From assembly GCA_023423475.1 (NCBI GenBank), contig JAFAFN010000453.1, forward strand, positions 1 through 6,495: a DNA stretch of 6,495 nucleotides. Direction: 5' to 3'. The DNA is from Actinomycetes bacterium (GTDB taxonomy: Bacteria; Actinomycetota; Acidimicrobiia; Acidimicrobiales; Microtrichaceae). The notes below the pieces were generated by a model. That model was not told the DNA's origin. It worked only from the letters and a program-made list of their open reading frames with translations, and did not search any database. The position numbers and the translations under genes were made by a program. Shown here one piece after another: positions 1 to 5,665 of this stretch; the stretch's first letter is position 1; each line of letters opens with the position of its first letter.

Positions 1-827
1 CACCAGGCCCTGCCGATCACGACCGCGGCGACCACGAGGAGCAGCACGCCGGTGAGCCGACGAGCGGTCGTCGCCGGCATGCCGGACTGCAGGCGTGCAC
101 CGACCAGCCCGCCGGCGAGTGCGCCCGCCACGATCGCCGCCGAGGGCCGCAGCTCGAGGCGCCCCTGACCGGCGTAGATCAGCAGTCCGCTGGCCGCGGT
201 GAGCCCGAGGGTGAAGGTCGTCGTGGCCGCGGCGACCTTCACCGGGACCTTCATGATCTCGCTCATCGCCGGCGTCTTCACGAAGCCGCCACCGACGCCC
301 GAGAGCCCTGCGACCGCGCCGGCCACGACCGACGCCGCCAGACCGGCCTGCACGTGTCGGGCCTGGTAGGGCACCATCGCCCCGCCGAGGGAGTACTGGC
401 CCCCGAGCGTGCCCGGCCACTCGCCGGTCACGTCCGCGTCGAAGGTGGCGTCGGGCTGGTTGCGCAGTCCGGTGCGTGACAGTGCGGCCACCGCACCGAC
501 CAACGCCGCGGCACCCAGCACCAGCTGGAGCACGCGCTGGGGCACCTGGGTCGACGCGAGTGCCCCGGCGACCGTGCCGACCGAGGCGGCGAGCTCGACC
601 GTGAGCCCGAGCCGGTGGTGCACCAGTCCGTCGTCGATCTGGCGCGACGCGGCGGCGAGCGAGCCGGCGGCGACCGCCACGAGTCCCAGGGGTGCCGCGA
701 CCAGCGGTTCGACGTCGAGCACCACCAGGACCGGGACCAGCAACGTGGCACCGCCGATGCCGCCGACCGAGCCGGCGAGGGCACAGGCGAAGCCGAGGAG
801 GATCAGTGTGAGGATCGGCAGCGTCAC
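1..827 (-). CDS. TauE/SafE-family membrane permease (C-terminus cut by window edge)
   Basis: Integral membrane protein of the TauE/SafE family, whose characterised members export sulfite or organosulfonates; the substrate here is unknown. I translated 275 codons from GTG at 827 without a stop. The protein is very hydrophobic with two homologous halves. The first half opens with a Gly-rich loop (residues 19-26, GSVGGIGG, then a TLLVP helix). The second half repeats it at 176-186 (SGVGGGFVKTP). These paired GxGGG...P motifs are the family hallmark. About eight hydrophobic segments are visible, with a hydrophilic central linker at about 117-148. Family members are usually about 250-280 residues, so only a few C-terminal residues are missing. 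The GTG start overlaps the stop of the upstream glucosidase gene (GTGA) and has no Shine-Dalgarno of its own, which implies translational coupling. Family assignment is firm; the transported compound is not. Confidence 0.9.
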   Translation of the reverse strand, partial: MTLPILTLILLGFACALAGSVGGIGGATLLVPVLVVLDVEPLVAAPLGLVAVAAGSLAAASRQIDDGLVHHRLGLTVELAASVGTVAGALASTQVPQRVLQLVLGAAALVGAVAALSRTGLRNQPDATFDADVTGEWPGTLGGQYSLGGAMVPYQARHVQAGLAASVVAGAVAGLSGVGGGFVKTPAMSEIMKVPVKVAAATTTFTLGLTAASGLLIYAGQGRLELRPSAAIVAGALAGGLVGARLQSGMPATTARRLTGVLLLVVAAVVIGRAW

Positions 828-2434
828 GCGATCGCGACGATCCGGGCCTCGTCGGGGCCCAGCGTGGTGTCACCGGCAACCGGCGCTCGACCGGGCACCG
901 AGGTGTCGTCGAGCGCGGTGTCGTCGAGCACGGTGCCACCGAGGACGGTGCCTGCCGAGACCGCGTCGTCGACCGCGGCATCGGTGAAGTTCACCGCGAT
1001 CTCGATCGTTCGATGTCCGACAGTGCCGTCGGGCGCATGACGTCGCCAGCGCAGCACGCCCTCGGGTGCGTCGAGCAGCTCGATCGTCCCGGAGTGCAGC
1101 GCGGGTTCGGACCGACGCAGGGCGAGCAACCGCCGGTAGTGCTCGAGCATCGACGTCGGATCGCCCTGTTGCACCTCGACGCTGCGCGCCTCGGCGTCGG
1201 GCGGCAGCGGCAGCCAGGGCGTCGGACCCCACCCGACGTCGCTCGTGTCGGTCCAGGGCAGGGGTGCACGACAGCCGTCGCGCCCGCCCGGATCGACGAC
1301 CGCGTCGTCGGGGACGACGGCGTCCTCGAGCCCGAGCTCCTCGCCCATGTACAGGAACGGGGTGCCTCGCAAGGTGAGGATCATCACCGCCGCGGCGCGT
1401 GCGCGGGCCTCGGTCCCGTAGCGGGTGCGGTGGCGGGCGACGTCGTGGTTCGACAGCACCCAGGTGGGCCAGGCATCGATCGGGTCGAGCAATGCGTAGG
1501 TGGCGTCGATCTCGGCACGCCACCGAGCGGCCTCCCACGGGCAGTGCAGGGCCGTGAAGTTGAACGCCAGGTGCAGCTCGTCGCCCCGGCCGAGGTACGA
1601 CGCCATGACGGTCGTGTCGAGCACGAACGTCTCGCCGACGACCATGCGGTCGTCGGGGTAGGAGTCGATCAGCCGGCGCATGGCGCGCAGCTGCTCGTGG
1701 GTGCCGGGACCGAAGTCCTGGAGCATGGCGGGCAGGCCGACGAGCTCCTCGGCCATGTCGGGCAGCGCGGGGTCCTTGCCGATGCAGTGCACGACGTCCG
1801 CGCGGAAGCCGTCGACGCCCCGGTCCATCCAGAACCGCAGGACGTCGTGCATGGCCTCGGCGACGTCGGGGTGGTTCCAGTCGATGTCGGGCTGCTCCGG
1901 CAGGAACAGGTGCAGGTAGTACTGGCCCGATGCTTCGTCGAGGGTCCACGCGGACGGCGGTCCGAACGCGGCACTCCAGTTGTTCGGTGGTCCGCCATCG
2001 GGGGCGGGGTCGCGCCAGTGGAACCAGTCCCTGTGCGGGTCGTCGACCGAGGACCGTGCGGCGAGGAACCACGGGTGCTGGTCCGACACGTGGTTGGGCA
2101 CGAAGTCGACGATCACCCGGAGCCCGTCGGCGTGGGCACGCTCGATCAGGGCGTCGGCGTCGGCGAGGGTGCCGAAGCTGGGGTCGACGTCGGTGTGGTC
2201 CGAGATGTCGTAGCCGAAGTCGGCCATCGGGGAGCGGTAGAACGGCGAGAGCCAGACGGCATCGACACCGAGGGCGGCGACGTGATCGAGGTGCCCGGTG
2301 ATCCCCGGCAGGTCGCCCACGCCGGTGTCGCCGGACGGGGCGAAGCTGCGGGGGTAGATCTGGTAGAAGACGGCCCGCTGCCACCACGGCAGCTGATGAG
2401 TGACATCGGTCTCATCGTTGGGGGAGATGGTCAC
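824..2434 (-). CDS. GH13 alpha-glucosidase / oligo-1,6-glucosidase
   Basis: Cytoplasmic retaining glycoside hydrolase of family GH13, 536 residues with no signal peptide. It should release glucose from the non-reducing end of short alpha-glucans. The conserved regions are all present in order: region I DFVPNH (110-115); region V QPDIDW (181-186), typical of the oligo-1,6-glucosidase-like subfamilies; region II GFRADVV with nucleophile Asp213; region III GETF with acid/base Glu268; region IV LSNHD with Asp331. A GRDGCRAPLPW block (384-394) is typical of alpha-glucosidases. The C-terminal beta domain (about 425-536) contains a low-complexity insertion. The residue after the nucleophile is Val214, which in characterised relatives goes with alpha-1,6 specificity; this is inference. 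Start is GTG at 2434, with GGAGG five bases upstream. The downstream permease gene overlaps the stop. Trehalose-6-phosphate hydrolase or related activity cannot be excluded. Confidence 0.92.
   Translation of the reverse strand: MTISPNDETDVTHQLPWWQRAVFYQIYPRSFAPSGDTGVGDLPGITGHLDHVAALGVDAVWLSPFYRSPMADFGYDISDHTDVDPSFGTLADADALIERAHADGLRVIVDFVPNHVSDQHPWFLAARSSVDDPHRDWFHWRDPAPDGGPPNNWSAAFGPPSAWTLDEASGQYYLHLFLPEQPDIDWNHPDVAEAMHDVLRFWMDRGVDGFRADVVHCIGKDPALPDMAEELVGLPAMLQDFGPGTHEQLRAMRRLIDSYPDDRMVVGETFVLDTTVMASYLGRGDELHLAFNFTALHCPWEAARWRAEIDATYALLDPIDAWPTWVLSNHDVARHRTRYGTEARARAAAVMILTLRGTPFLYMGEELGLEDAVVPDDAVVDPGGRDGCRAPLPWTDTSDVGWGPTPWLPLPPDAEARSVEVQQGDPTSMLEHYRRLLALRRSEPALHSGTIELLDAPEGVLRWRRHAPDGTVGHRTIEIAVNFTDAAVDDAVSAGTVLGGTVLDDTALDDTSVPGRAPVAGDTTLGPDEARIVAIA
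900..959. repeat. Four degenerate 15-bp tandem units inside the glucosidase gene
   Basis: Units 900-914, 915-929, 930-944 and 945-959 share the core (G/C)GGTG(T/C)C followed by a CGAG-like end. The first two are nearly identical. On the coding (minus) strand they encode a pentapeptide pattern T-(V/A)-L-(D/G)-(D/G) at residues about 494-511, in the C-terminal beta domain. The length is a multiple of three, so the array stays in frame. Confidence 0.75.
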
Positions 2435-2439
2435 GTGGG

Positions 2440-2444
2440 CCTCC
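2440..2444 (-). promoter_or_regulatory. Ribosome binding site of the glucosidase gene
   Basis: GGAGG on the minus strand, five bases before GTG 2434. It fixes the start of the GH13 protein; no in-frame ATG lies nearby. Confidence 0.75.
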
Positions 2445-2487
2445 GGAATCCGTGCCGTGACGAGCGCCGACGGCCATCGGGAACCGC

Positions 2488-2493
2488 AGCGTA
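2488..2493 (-). promoter_or_regulatory. Candidate -10 element for the glucosidase-permease unit
   Basis: TACGCT on the minus strand matches TANNNT and lies about 53 bases upstream of GTG 2434, implying a leader of roughly 45 bases. No convincing TTGACA-like -35 is visible at 16-18 bases. It is back-to-back with the plus-strand -10 at 2532. Confidence 0.4.
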
Positions 2494-2505
2494 GCGGCGG
2501 CCGGC

Positions 2506-2513
2506 AACATGTT
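2506..2513. promoter_or_regulatory. AACATGTT palindrome between divergent promoters (possible operator)
   Basis: A perfect 8-base inverted repeat lies almost midway between the two divergent -10 elements, where both -35 regions would sit. It is A/T-rich against a very GC-rich background. CC and GG at symmetric outer positions (2501-2502 and 2517-2518) extend it weakly. A role as a regulator site is inference from position only. Confidence 0.3.
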
Positions 2514-2531
2514 CGGGGCCGTTCGCTGCGC

Positions 2532-2537
2532 TACACT
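2532..2537 (+). promoter_or_regulatory. Candidate -10 element for the small-protein gene
   Basis: TACACT matches TANNNT and precedes GTG 2575 by 37 bases, giving a leader of about 30 bases that holds the Shine-Dalgarno. It lies downstream of the more upstream in-frame ATG at 2509, which argues for the GTG 2575 start. The -35 is not clear. Confidence 0.5.
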
Positions 2538-2574
2538 GGCTCCTTCAAGCGTGATCGATGACGGGGAGTCAACC

Positions 2575-2793
2575 GTGAAAAAGGGTCGGCACCGGCGGTA
2601 CGAAGAGGCCCGCAACCTGAAGCGTGGACCGGACCTCGATGTCGAGGCCCTCTTCGCCGATCTCGAGGGCGAACCCGCGGTGGTGGCCGCCGTCGTGGAT
2701 GACACGTCCGACGACGTCGAGTACGACTCCCACGACAGCTCCGACTACGAGCCGGCCGATCTCGACGACTCGGAGTACGACCGCCGCGACTAG
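2575..2793 (+). CDS. Small charge-segregated hypothetical protein (72 aa)
   Basis: I do not recognise a named family. The protein starts at GTG 2575 with GGGGAG (2563-2568) six bases upstream. The open frame continues back to ATG 2509, but that codon lies before the probable -10 and has no ribosome site. The first 17 residues are strongly basic (KKGRHRR, then ARNLKR) and may bind nucleic acid or acidic surfaces. Residues 18-45 contain a short hydrophobic/helical stretch (VEALFADL, then VVAAVV). The rest is acidic, with 21 Asp/Glu in the last 55 residues, interspersed with Ser and Tyr, and probably disordered. There is no signal peptide or membrane segment. Its stop codon TAG shares the CTAG at 2790-2793 with the stop of the convergent McrC-like gene. 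Start signals, promoter and frame support a real gene; function is unknown. Confidence 0.75.
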   Translation: MKKGRHRRYEEARNLKRGPDLDVEALFADLEGEPAVVAAVVDDTSDDVEYDSHDSSDYEPADLDDSEYDRRD

Positions 2794-3863
2794 GCCTCGC
2801 TGCGAGCGGGCACCGTCGTCTCCGGGCCGCGGCCGTTCGAGGTGAGCGGTGTCCGCGCGCGCCGAGGCGCAGCGGCACCCGGCACCGGCGTCGTCCCGCA
2901 GAGCCGGTCCAGCAGGCGGTCCAGGTCCCGAGCGTTGGTGATCACCACGGCGTCGGACGGCACCCGTTCGGCCCATGACGCCTCGGCGTAGACCTCTTCG
3001 GCCGGCACCAGCGGGATCCCGCGGAAGCTGAGTCCCGGCGCGGCATCGCCGTCCACGGCGGGGTGGCGGAAGCTGGCCGCTCCCAGGCGCAGCGATCCGT
3101 CGTGGTAGCCCGTGGCACCCGTGACGAGCCCGCGCTCGACGAGTCGTCGGAGCACCGACGTCACGAAGCCGTGGTACACGAGCGTGGACACGTCCGCGAG
3201 GTCGCTCAGGTCCGTCGCGTCGAGCGGGTCGAGCGAACGGTCGCGCACGGCGAAGACCGCCTTCATGCGCGACACCCGGTGCCCTCCACGGAGTCGTGCC
3301 ATGTCGCGTCCGTCGAGTCGGGAGCCCTTCACACCCGAGAGCCGGGGGTGTCGACGCCAGCGTCGCGCCTCGCCGGCGACCGCAGCGATCCGCTGGGCCT
3401 CTCGTGGCAGCACGCGCTCACCCATCGGGCCCCGAAGGGCGCGTTCCGCCCGGGCGATCGATTCCAGGGCGGCCACCAGCACTCGGTTCTCGACGGTGTC
3501 GAAGCTCCGCATCGCAGTCATGCAGACGAACACGTCGTCGTTGCCGAGCGCGTTCGCCCGCGCGGTGAGGGTCTCACCCCACAGGATCGGGCCGCGGACC
3601 GAGTTGACGCAACGCTCCGAGCTGGCGTCGACGCCCGTGGTGAGCGTGCGGACACGCAGCTCCATGCCGTCGAGCAACGAGGTGGCCTCGGCCGAGCCGG
3701 CGAGTGCGATGGCCACGGCGTCCGACAGCGTGGCGACGTCGAGTCCGATCAGCGCCGACGCGTACGGGATCGCTGGTGCCGCACGGGCGCGGCTGCGCCA
3801 GAGCTGGCTCGTCGGCGATTCGACGACGGAGCCGGTCACCGTCTCAGGCGACGAGCTCTTCAC
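2790..3863 (-). CDS. McrC/DUF2357-like protein lacking a visible nuclease domain
   Basis: 357-residue protein, second in an mcrB-mcrC-like pair. The core at about 87-137 (VRGPILWGETL, then SFDTVENRVLVAALESI) resembles the hallmark of McrC and DUF2357 proteins, where a G-x-I-x-W-x-x-T strand precedes a (F/Y)DTPENR helix. A long helical segment follows (about 140-245), including HPRL (172-175). In McrC relatives a PD-(D/E)XK endonuclease normally comes next. Here the remaining C-terminus (about 246-357) shows no D...(D/E)-x-K arrangement, contains no Lys, and ends in a Pro/Ala/Arg-rich tail. McrC normally binds and stimulates the McrB NTPase ring; a partner role without DNA cleavage is inferred. 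GTG 3863 has GGAG (3871-3874) seven bases upstream. The gene overlaps the NTPase gene by 20 bases, implying coupling. The family call rests on motif resemblance, not a search. Confidence 0.6.
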   Translation of the reverse strand: MKSSSPETVTGSVVESPTSQLWRSRARAAPAIPYASALIGLDVATLSDAVAIALAGSAEATSLLDGMELRVRTLTTGVDASSERCVNSVRGPILWGETLTARANALGNDDVFVCMTAMRSFDTVENRVLVAALESIARAERALRGPMGERVLPREAQRIAAVAGEARRWRRHPRLSGVKGSRLDGRDMARLRGGHRVSRMKAVFAVRDRSLDPLDATDLSDLADVSTLVYHGFVTSVLRRLVERGLVTGATGYHDGSLRLGAASFRHPAVDGDAAPGLSFRGIPLVPAEEVYAEASWAERVPSDAVVITNARDLDRLLDRLCGTTPVPGAAAPRRARTPLTSNGRGPETTVPARSEA

Positions 3864-4779
3864 CGAGCAGCTCCGCGATCACCCGTCGCGTCTCGGCCTG
3901 CTCGGGCGGTTCCATGTGCCCGGCGAGCAGGCGGTAGAGACGGGCGCCCTGATGCTCGTCGAGTCCCTCGAACTGGGGCAGGAAGAAGGCGTAGAACACC
4001 TCGTACAGCAACCGCGACTCGGTGATGTCGTCGCGGCCACGACGTTCTGCGTACTTGGCCGCGTCGACGTAGATGGCCGGGCCGAGGTTGTTCAGCTCGC
4101 GCAGCGGGAGCAGCTTGCGGACCAGTTCGCCGGAGCCCTCGAGCAGCTGGTCGTAGGCCAGGTCGGGCGGCGTGCCGACCTCGATGAAGGCGAAGCGCCG
4201 CATGAGGGCGTAGGACATGTCGATGAGCAGGTGCTTGTCCATCGCGTTCATCGTGGCGATGATCCGCCACGACGCCGGGACCCGGATCGGATCGGAGCCC
4301 TCGGGCGGTTCGACGCCGTGGGGCACCAGTGAGATCGGCTTGATCTGCCCCGACCTGCGAAATGGCAGCACCACCGCCGAACCGGACAGCACGGTGAAGA
4401 GCTGGCCGAAGGCACGGTCGAAGTTCGAGCGGTTCAGCTCGTCGATCACGAGCCAACGCCCGGTGTCGATCGCCTCGACGAAGAGCCCCGGACGGAAGAT
4501 GAGCCCTTCCGGTGTCGGCTGGAGCCCACCGATGGTCTCGAAGGTCGTCCACTCCGACGTCGCGGTCGTCGGCTGGTACCCGGTGCAGAGCATCGAGTGC
4601 CGGGCGAGCTCTGCCGCCAGGTACGCCAGGGTGGTCTTCCCGGTCCCGGGCGGACCCGTCAGGATCACGTGCTTGCCCGCCTCGAGCGCCGAGACGAGCT
4701 GCTCGACGACGTGCTGGGGGAAGATCATGCCGTCGTCCTCGGCGACACGGGTCAGTTCTGCTGCGGAGAAGGTCGGCAC
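3844..4779 (-). CDS. McrB-type AAA+ NTPase
   Basis: AAA+ motor of the McrB branch (McrB uses GTP; MoxR-like relatives use ATP). Counting from GTG 4779 (311 residues): Walker A GPPGTGKT (42-49); Walker B LVIDE (110-114) running into ELNRSNFDRAFGQL, which closely resembles the McrB DEINRAN stretch; ATMNAMDK (175-182), fitting the McrB MNTAD signature with N178-x-x-D181; and ALMRRF (191-196), which should hold the arginine fingers. A helical lid domain follows. There is no N-terminal DNA-recognition domain, so this is a bare motor. The start is uncertain: GTG 4779 has no ribosome site, ATG 4728 (294 residues) has GAGG eight bases upstream but would remove part of the N-terminal helix, and AAGGAGG at 4807-4813 has no suitably spaced start. 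It follows the cysteine-rich gene after about 76 bases and overlaps the McrC-like gene by 20. Confidence 0.85.
   Translation of the reverse strand: MPTFSAAELTRVAEDDGMIFPQHVVEQLVSALEAGKHVILTGPPGTGKTTLAYLAAELARHSMLCTGYQPTTATSEWTTFETIGGLQPTPEGLIFRPGLFVEAIDTGRWLVIDELNRSNFDRAFGQLFTVLSGSAVVLPFRRSGQIKPISLVPHGVEPPEGSDPIRVPASWRIIATMNAMDKHLLIDMSYALMRRFAFIEVGTPPDLAYDQLLEGSGELVRKLLPLRELNNLGPAIYVDAAKYAERRGRDDITESRLLYEVFYAFFLPQFEGLDEHQGARLYRLLAGHMEPPEQAETRRVIAELLGEELVA
3871..3874 (-). promoter_or_regulatory. Ribosome binding site of the McrC-like gene
   Basis: GGAG on the minus strand lies inside the 3' end of the NTPase gene, seven bases before GTG 3863. It supports that start and the 20-base overlap of the two genes. 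Confidence 0.5.
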
Positions 4780-4855
4780 CCAGTCGGGATCGGAGCGACG
4801 GGCCCCCTCCTTGAGGAATCTCTGGTCCGAACGAACCAGTCGGCGTCGCGGTCGC

Positions 4856-5617
4856 TCAGCGGCGACGGACCGCGGGGTGGGGTACCGGGGTCGCGGTCGG
4901 CGTGATGACGAGCTCCTCGACCAGGCGCTCGTAGACGCGCTCGCCGACCAGGCCGATGATCTCGTCGCGCAGCGTGTCGACGACCATCTCGGAGGACCCG
5001 AACGCCTCGGGCTCCTCGGTGCACCACCAGTGGAAGGTCTCGCCACCCTCGCCCCAGTCACGGCGCTTCCACTCCCGCAGCGTGTAGGTGGTGTGGCCGA
5101 TCTCGTCGGTCGCGTGCACCAGGCGCAGCGGCAGCTGCCAGCACACCTCGGGCTTCCACTCGACGAAGCTCTCGCCCGCCTCGACCGCGCCGACGTGCAG
5201 CGCACAGCCGGCACCGAGCGGGAAGTCGCCGCGGTTCAAGAAGATGCAGGCACCGTCGTGCACCCGTGTCATCCAGCCACCGCCGTTGTTCTTCACGAAC
5301 GCGCCGCCGAGCTCGTCCGCGACGTCGCGGAGCTGCCACTGGTCGTCACGAAGTCGGGCGACGTACTTGCGGACACGCTTGCGGTCGGCCGCGTCGGCGA
5401 AGTGTGCACCGTGGGTGCAGCAGCCGTGTCCGAGCTCGGTGGCGTCCTCCTCGTAGACCCCCTTGCAGCCCTGTCCGAAGATGCAGTGCCAGCCGCTGGT
5501 CAGGAACGTGACGTCGAACAGATACGTGTCGTCGTCGACGTCGAACGACAGCCACTCGCGCCGCGTGTCGTCGTGCGGGGGGCTGGCGGTGCTCACATCG
5601 GCGGACACTACCGGCAT
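4856..5617 (-). CDS. Cysteine-rich YkgJ/DUF3109-like protein, probable metal-cluster binder
   Basis: Conserved-hypothetical type protein of 253 residues from ATG 5617. Eight cysteines occur in a patterned order: C45, C51, C66-C67, C124, C138, C159 and C199. The block CIFL (124-127) ... CALH (138-141) ... WKPEVCW (154-160) resembles the C-x-FL ... C-x-(I/L)-(H/Y) ... RP-x-C arrangement of YkgJ-type proteins, thought to bind zinc or an iron-sulfur cluster. HGCCTHGAHF (64-73) provides the paired-cysteine element. No membrane segment or signal peptide is present, so it should be cytoplasmic; its reaction is unknown. Two starts are possible. ATG 5617 has no ribosome site. GTG 5596 (246 residues) lies eight bases after TAGTGT and would suit a leaderless mRNA. 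All cysteines are retained with either. It is transcribed towards the McrB-like gene and may be first in that operon. Confidence 0.8.
   Translation of the reverse strand: MPVVSADVSTASPPHDDTRREWLSFDVDDDTYLFDVTFLTSGWHCIFGQGCKGVYEEDATELGHGCCTHGAHFADAADRKRVRKYVARLRDDQWQLRDVADELGGAFVKNNGGGWMTRVHDGACIFLNRGDFPLGAGCALHVGAVEAGESFVEWKPEVCWQLPLRLVHATDEIGHTTYTLREWKRRDWGEGGETFHWWCTEEPEAFGSSEMVVDTLRDEIIGLVGERVYERLVEELVITPTATPVPHPAVRRR
5605..5610 (-). promoter_or_regulatory. Candidate -10 of the cysteine-rich gene (leaderless from GTG 5596)
   Basis: TAGTGT on the minus strand fits TANNNT and ends eight bases before the in-frame GTG at 5596. That would put transcription start at or next to the start codon. 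If correct, the ATG at 5617 lies upstream of the transcript and is not used. Confidence 0.4.
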
Positions 5618-5652
5618 CGTCGACCATGGCCCATCCGCCGGGGTCGCGGAAC

Positions 5653-5658
5653 TAGCGT
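5653..5658 (+). promoter_or_regulatory. -10 element of the sigma-like gene, apparently leaderless
   Basis: TAGCGT ends seven bases before ATG 5666, the spacing expected when transcription begins at the start codon. No Shine-Dalgarno is present before the ATG. No good -35 is visible. Confidence 0.55.
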
Positions 5659-5665
5659 CACCGCC

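Noticed and set aside
1013..2494. Long plus-strand open frame (493 codons) opposite the glucosidase gene
   Set aside because: The minus strand has complete GH13 catalytic motifs. The plus frame is open because stop codons are rare at this GC content, and its product has no recognisable motifs.
2780..2830. Possible hairpin terminator around the convergent stops
   Set aside because: Only a short stem (CTCG/CGAG) can be drawn, it lies inside the McrC-like coding region, and there is no T-run on either strand.
2412..2976. Minus-strand frames overlapping the small gene
   Set aside because: Arg/Pro-rich translations without start signals. The plus-strand frame has a ribosome site and promoter.
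3063..4332. Two long plus-strand frames (320 and 406 codons) opposite the McrBC-like pair
   Set aside because: The minus strand carries Walker A/B, NxxD and the McrC-like core. The plus products are compositionally biased shadows.
4780..5214. N-terminal extension of the NTPase frame back to 5214
   Set aside because: The extension is Arg/Ser/Pro-rich low-complexity sequence in another frame of the cysteine-rich gene, typical of a shadow frame.
4217..5665. Upstream part of a 680-codon plus-strand frame running into the sigma-like gene
   Set aside because: It lies antisense to the NTPase and cysteine-rich genes. The real start is ATG 5666, just after a -10 element; only the part from 5666 on looks like protein.
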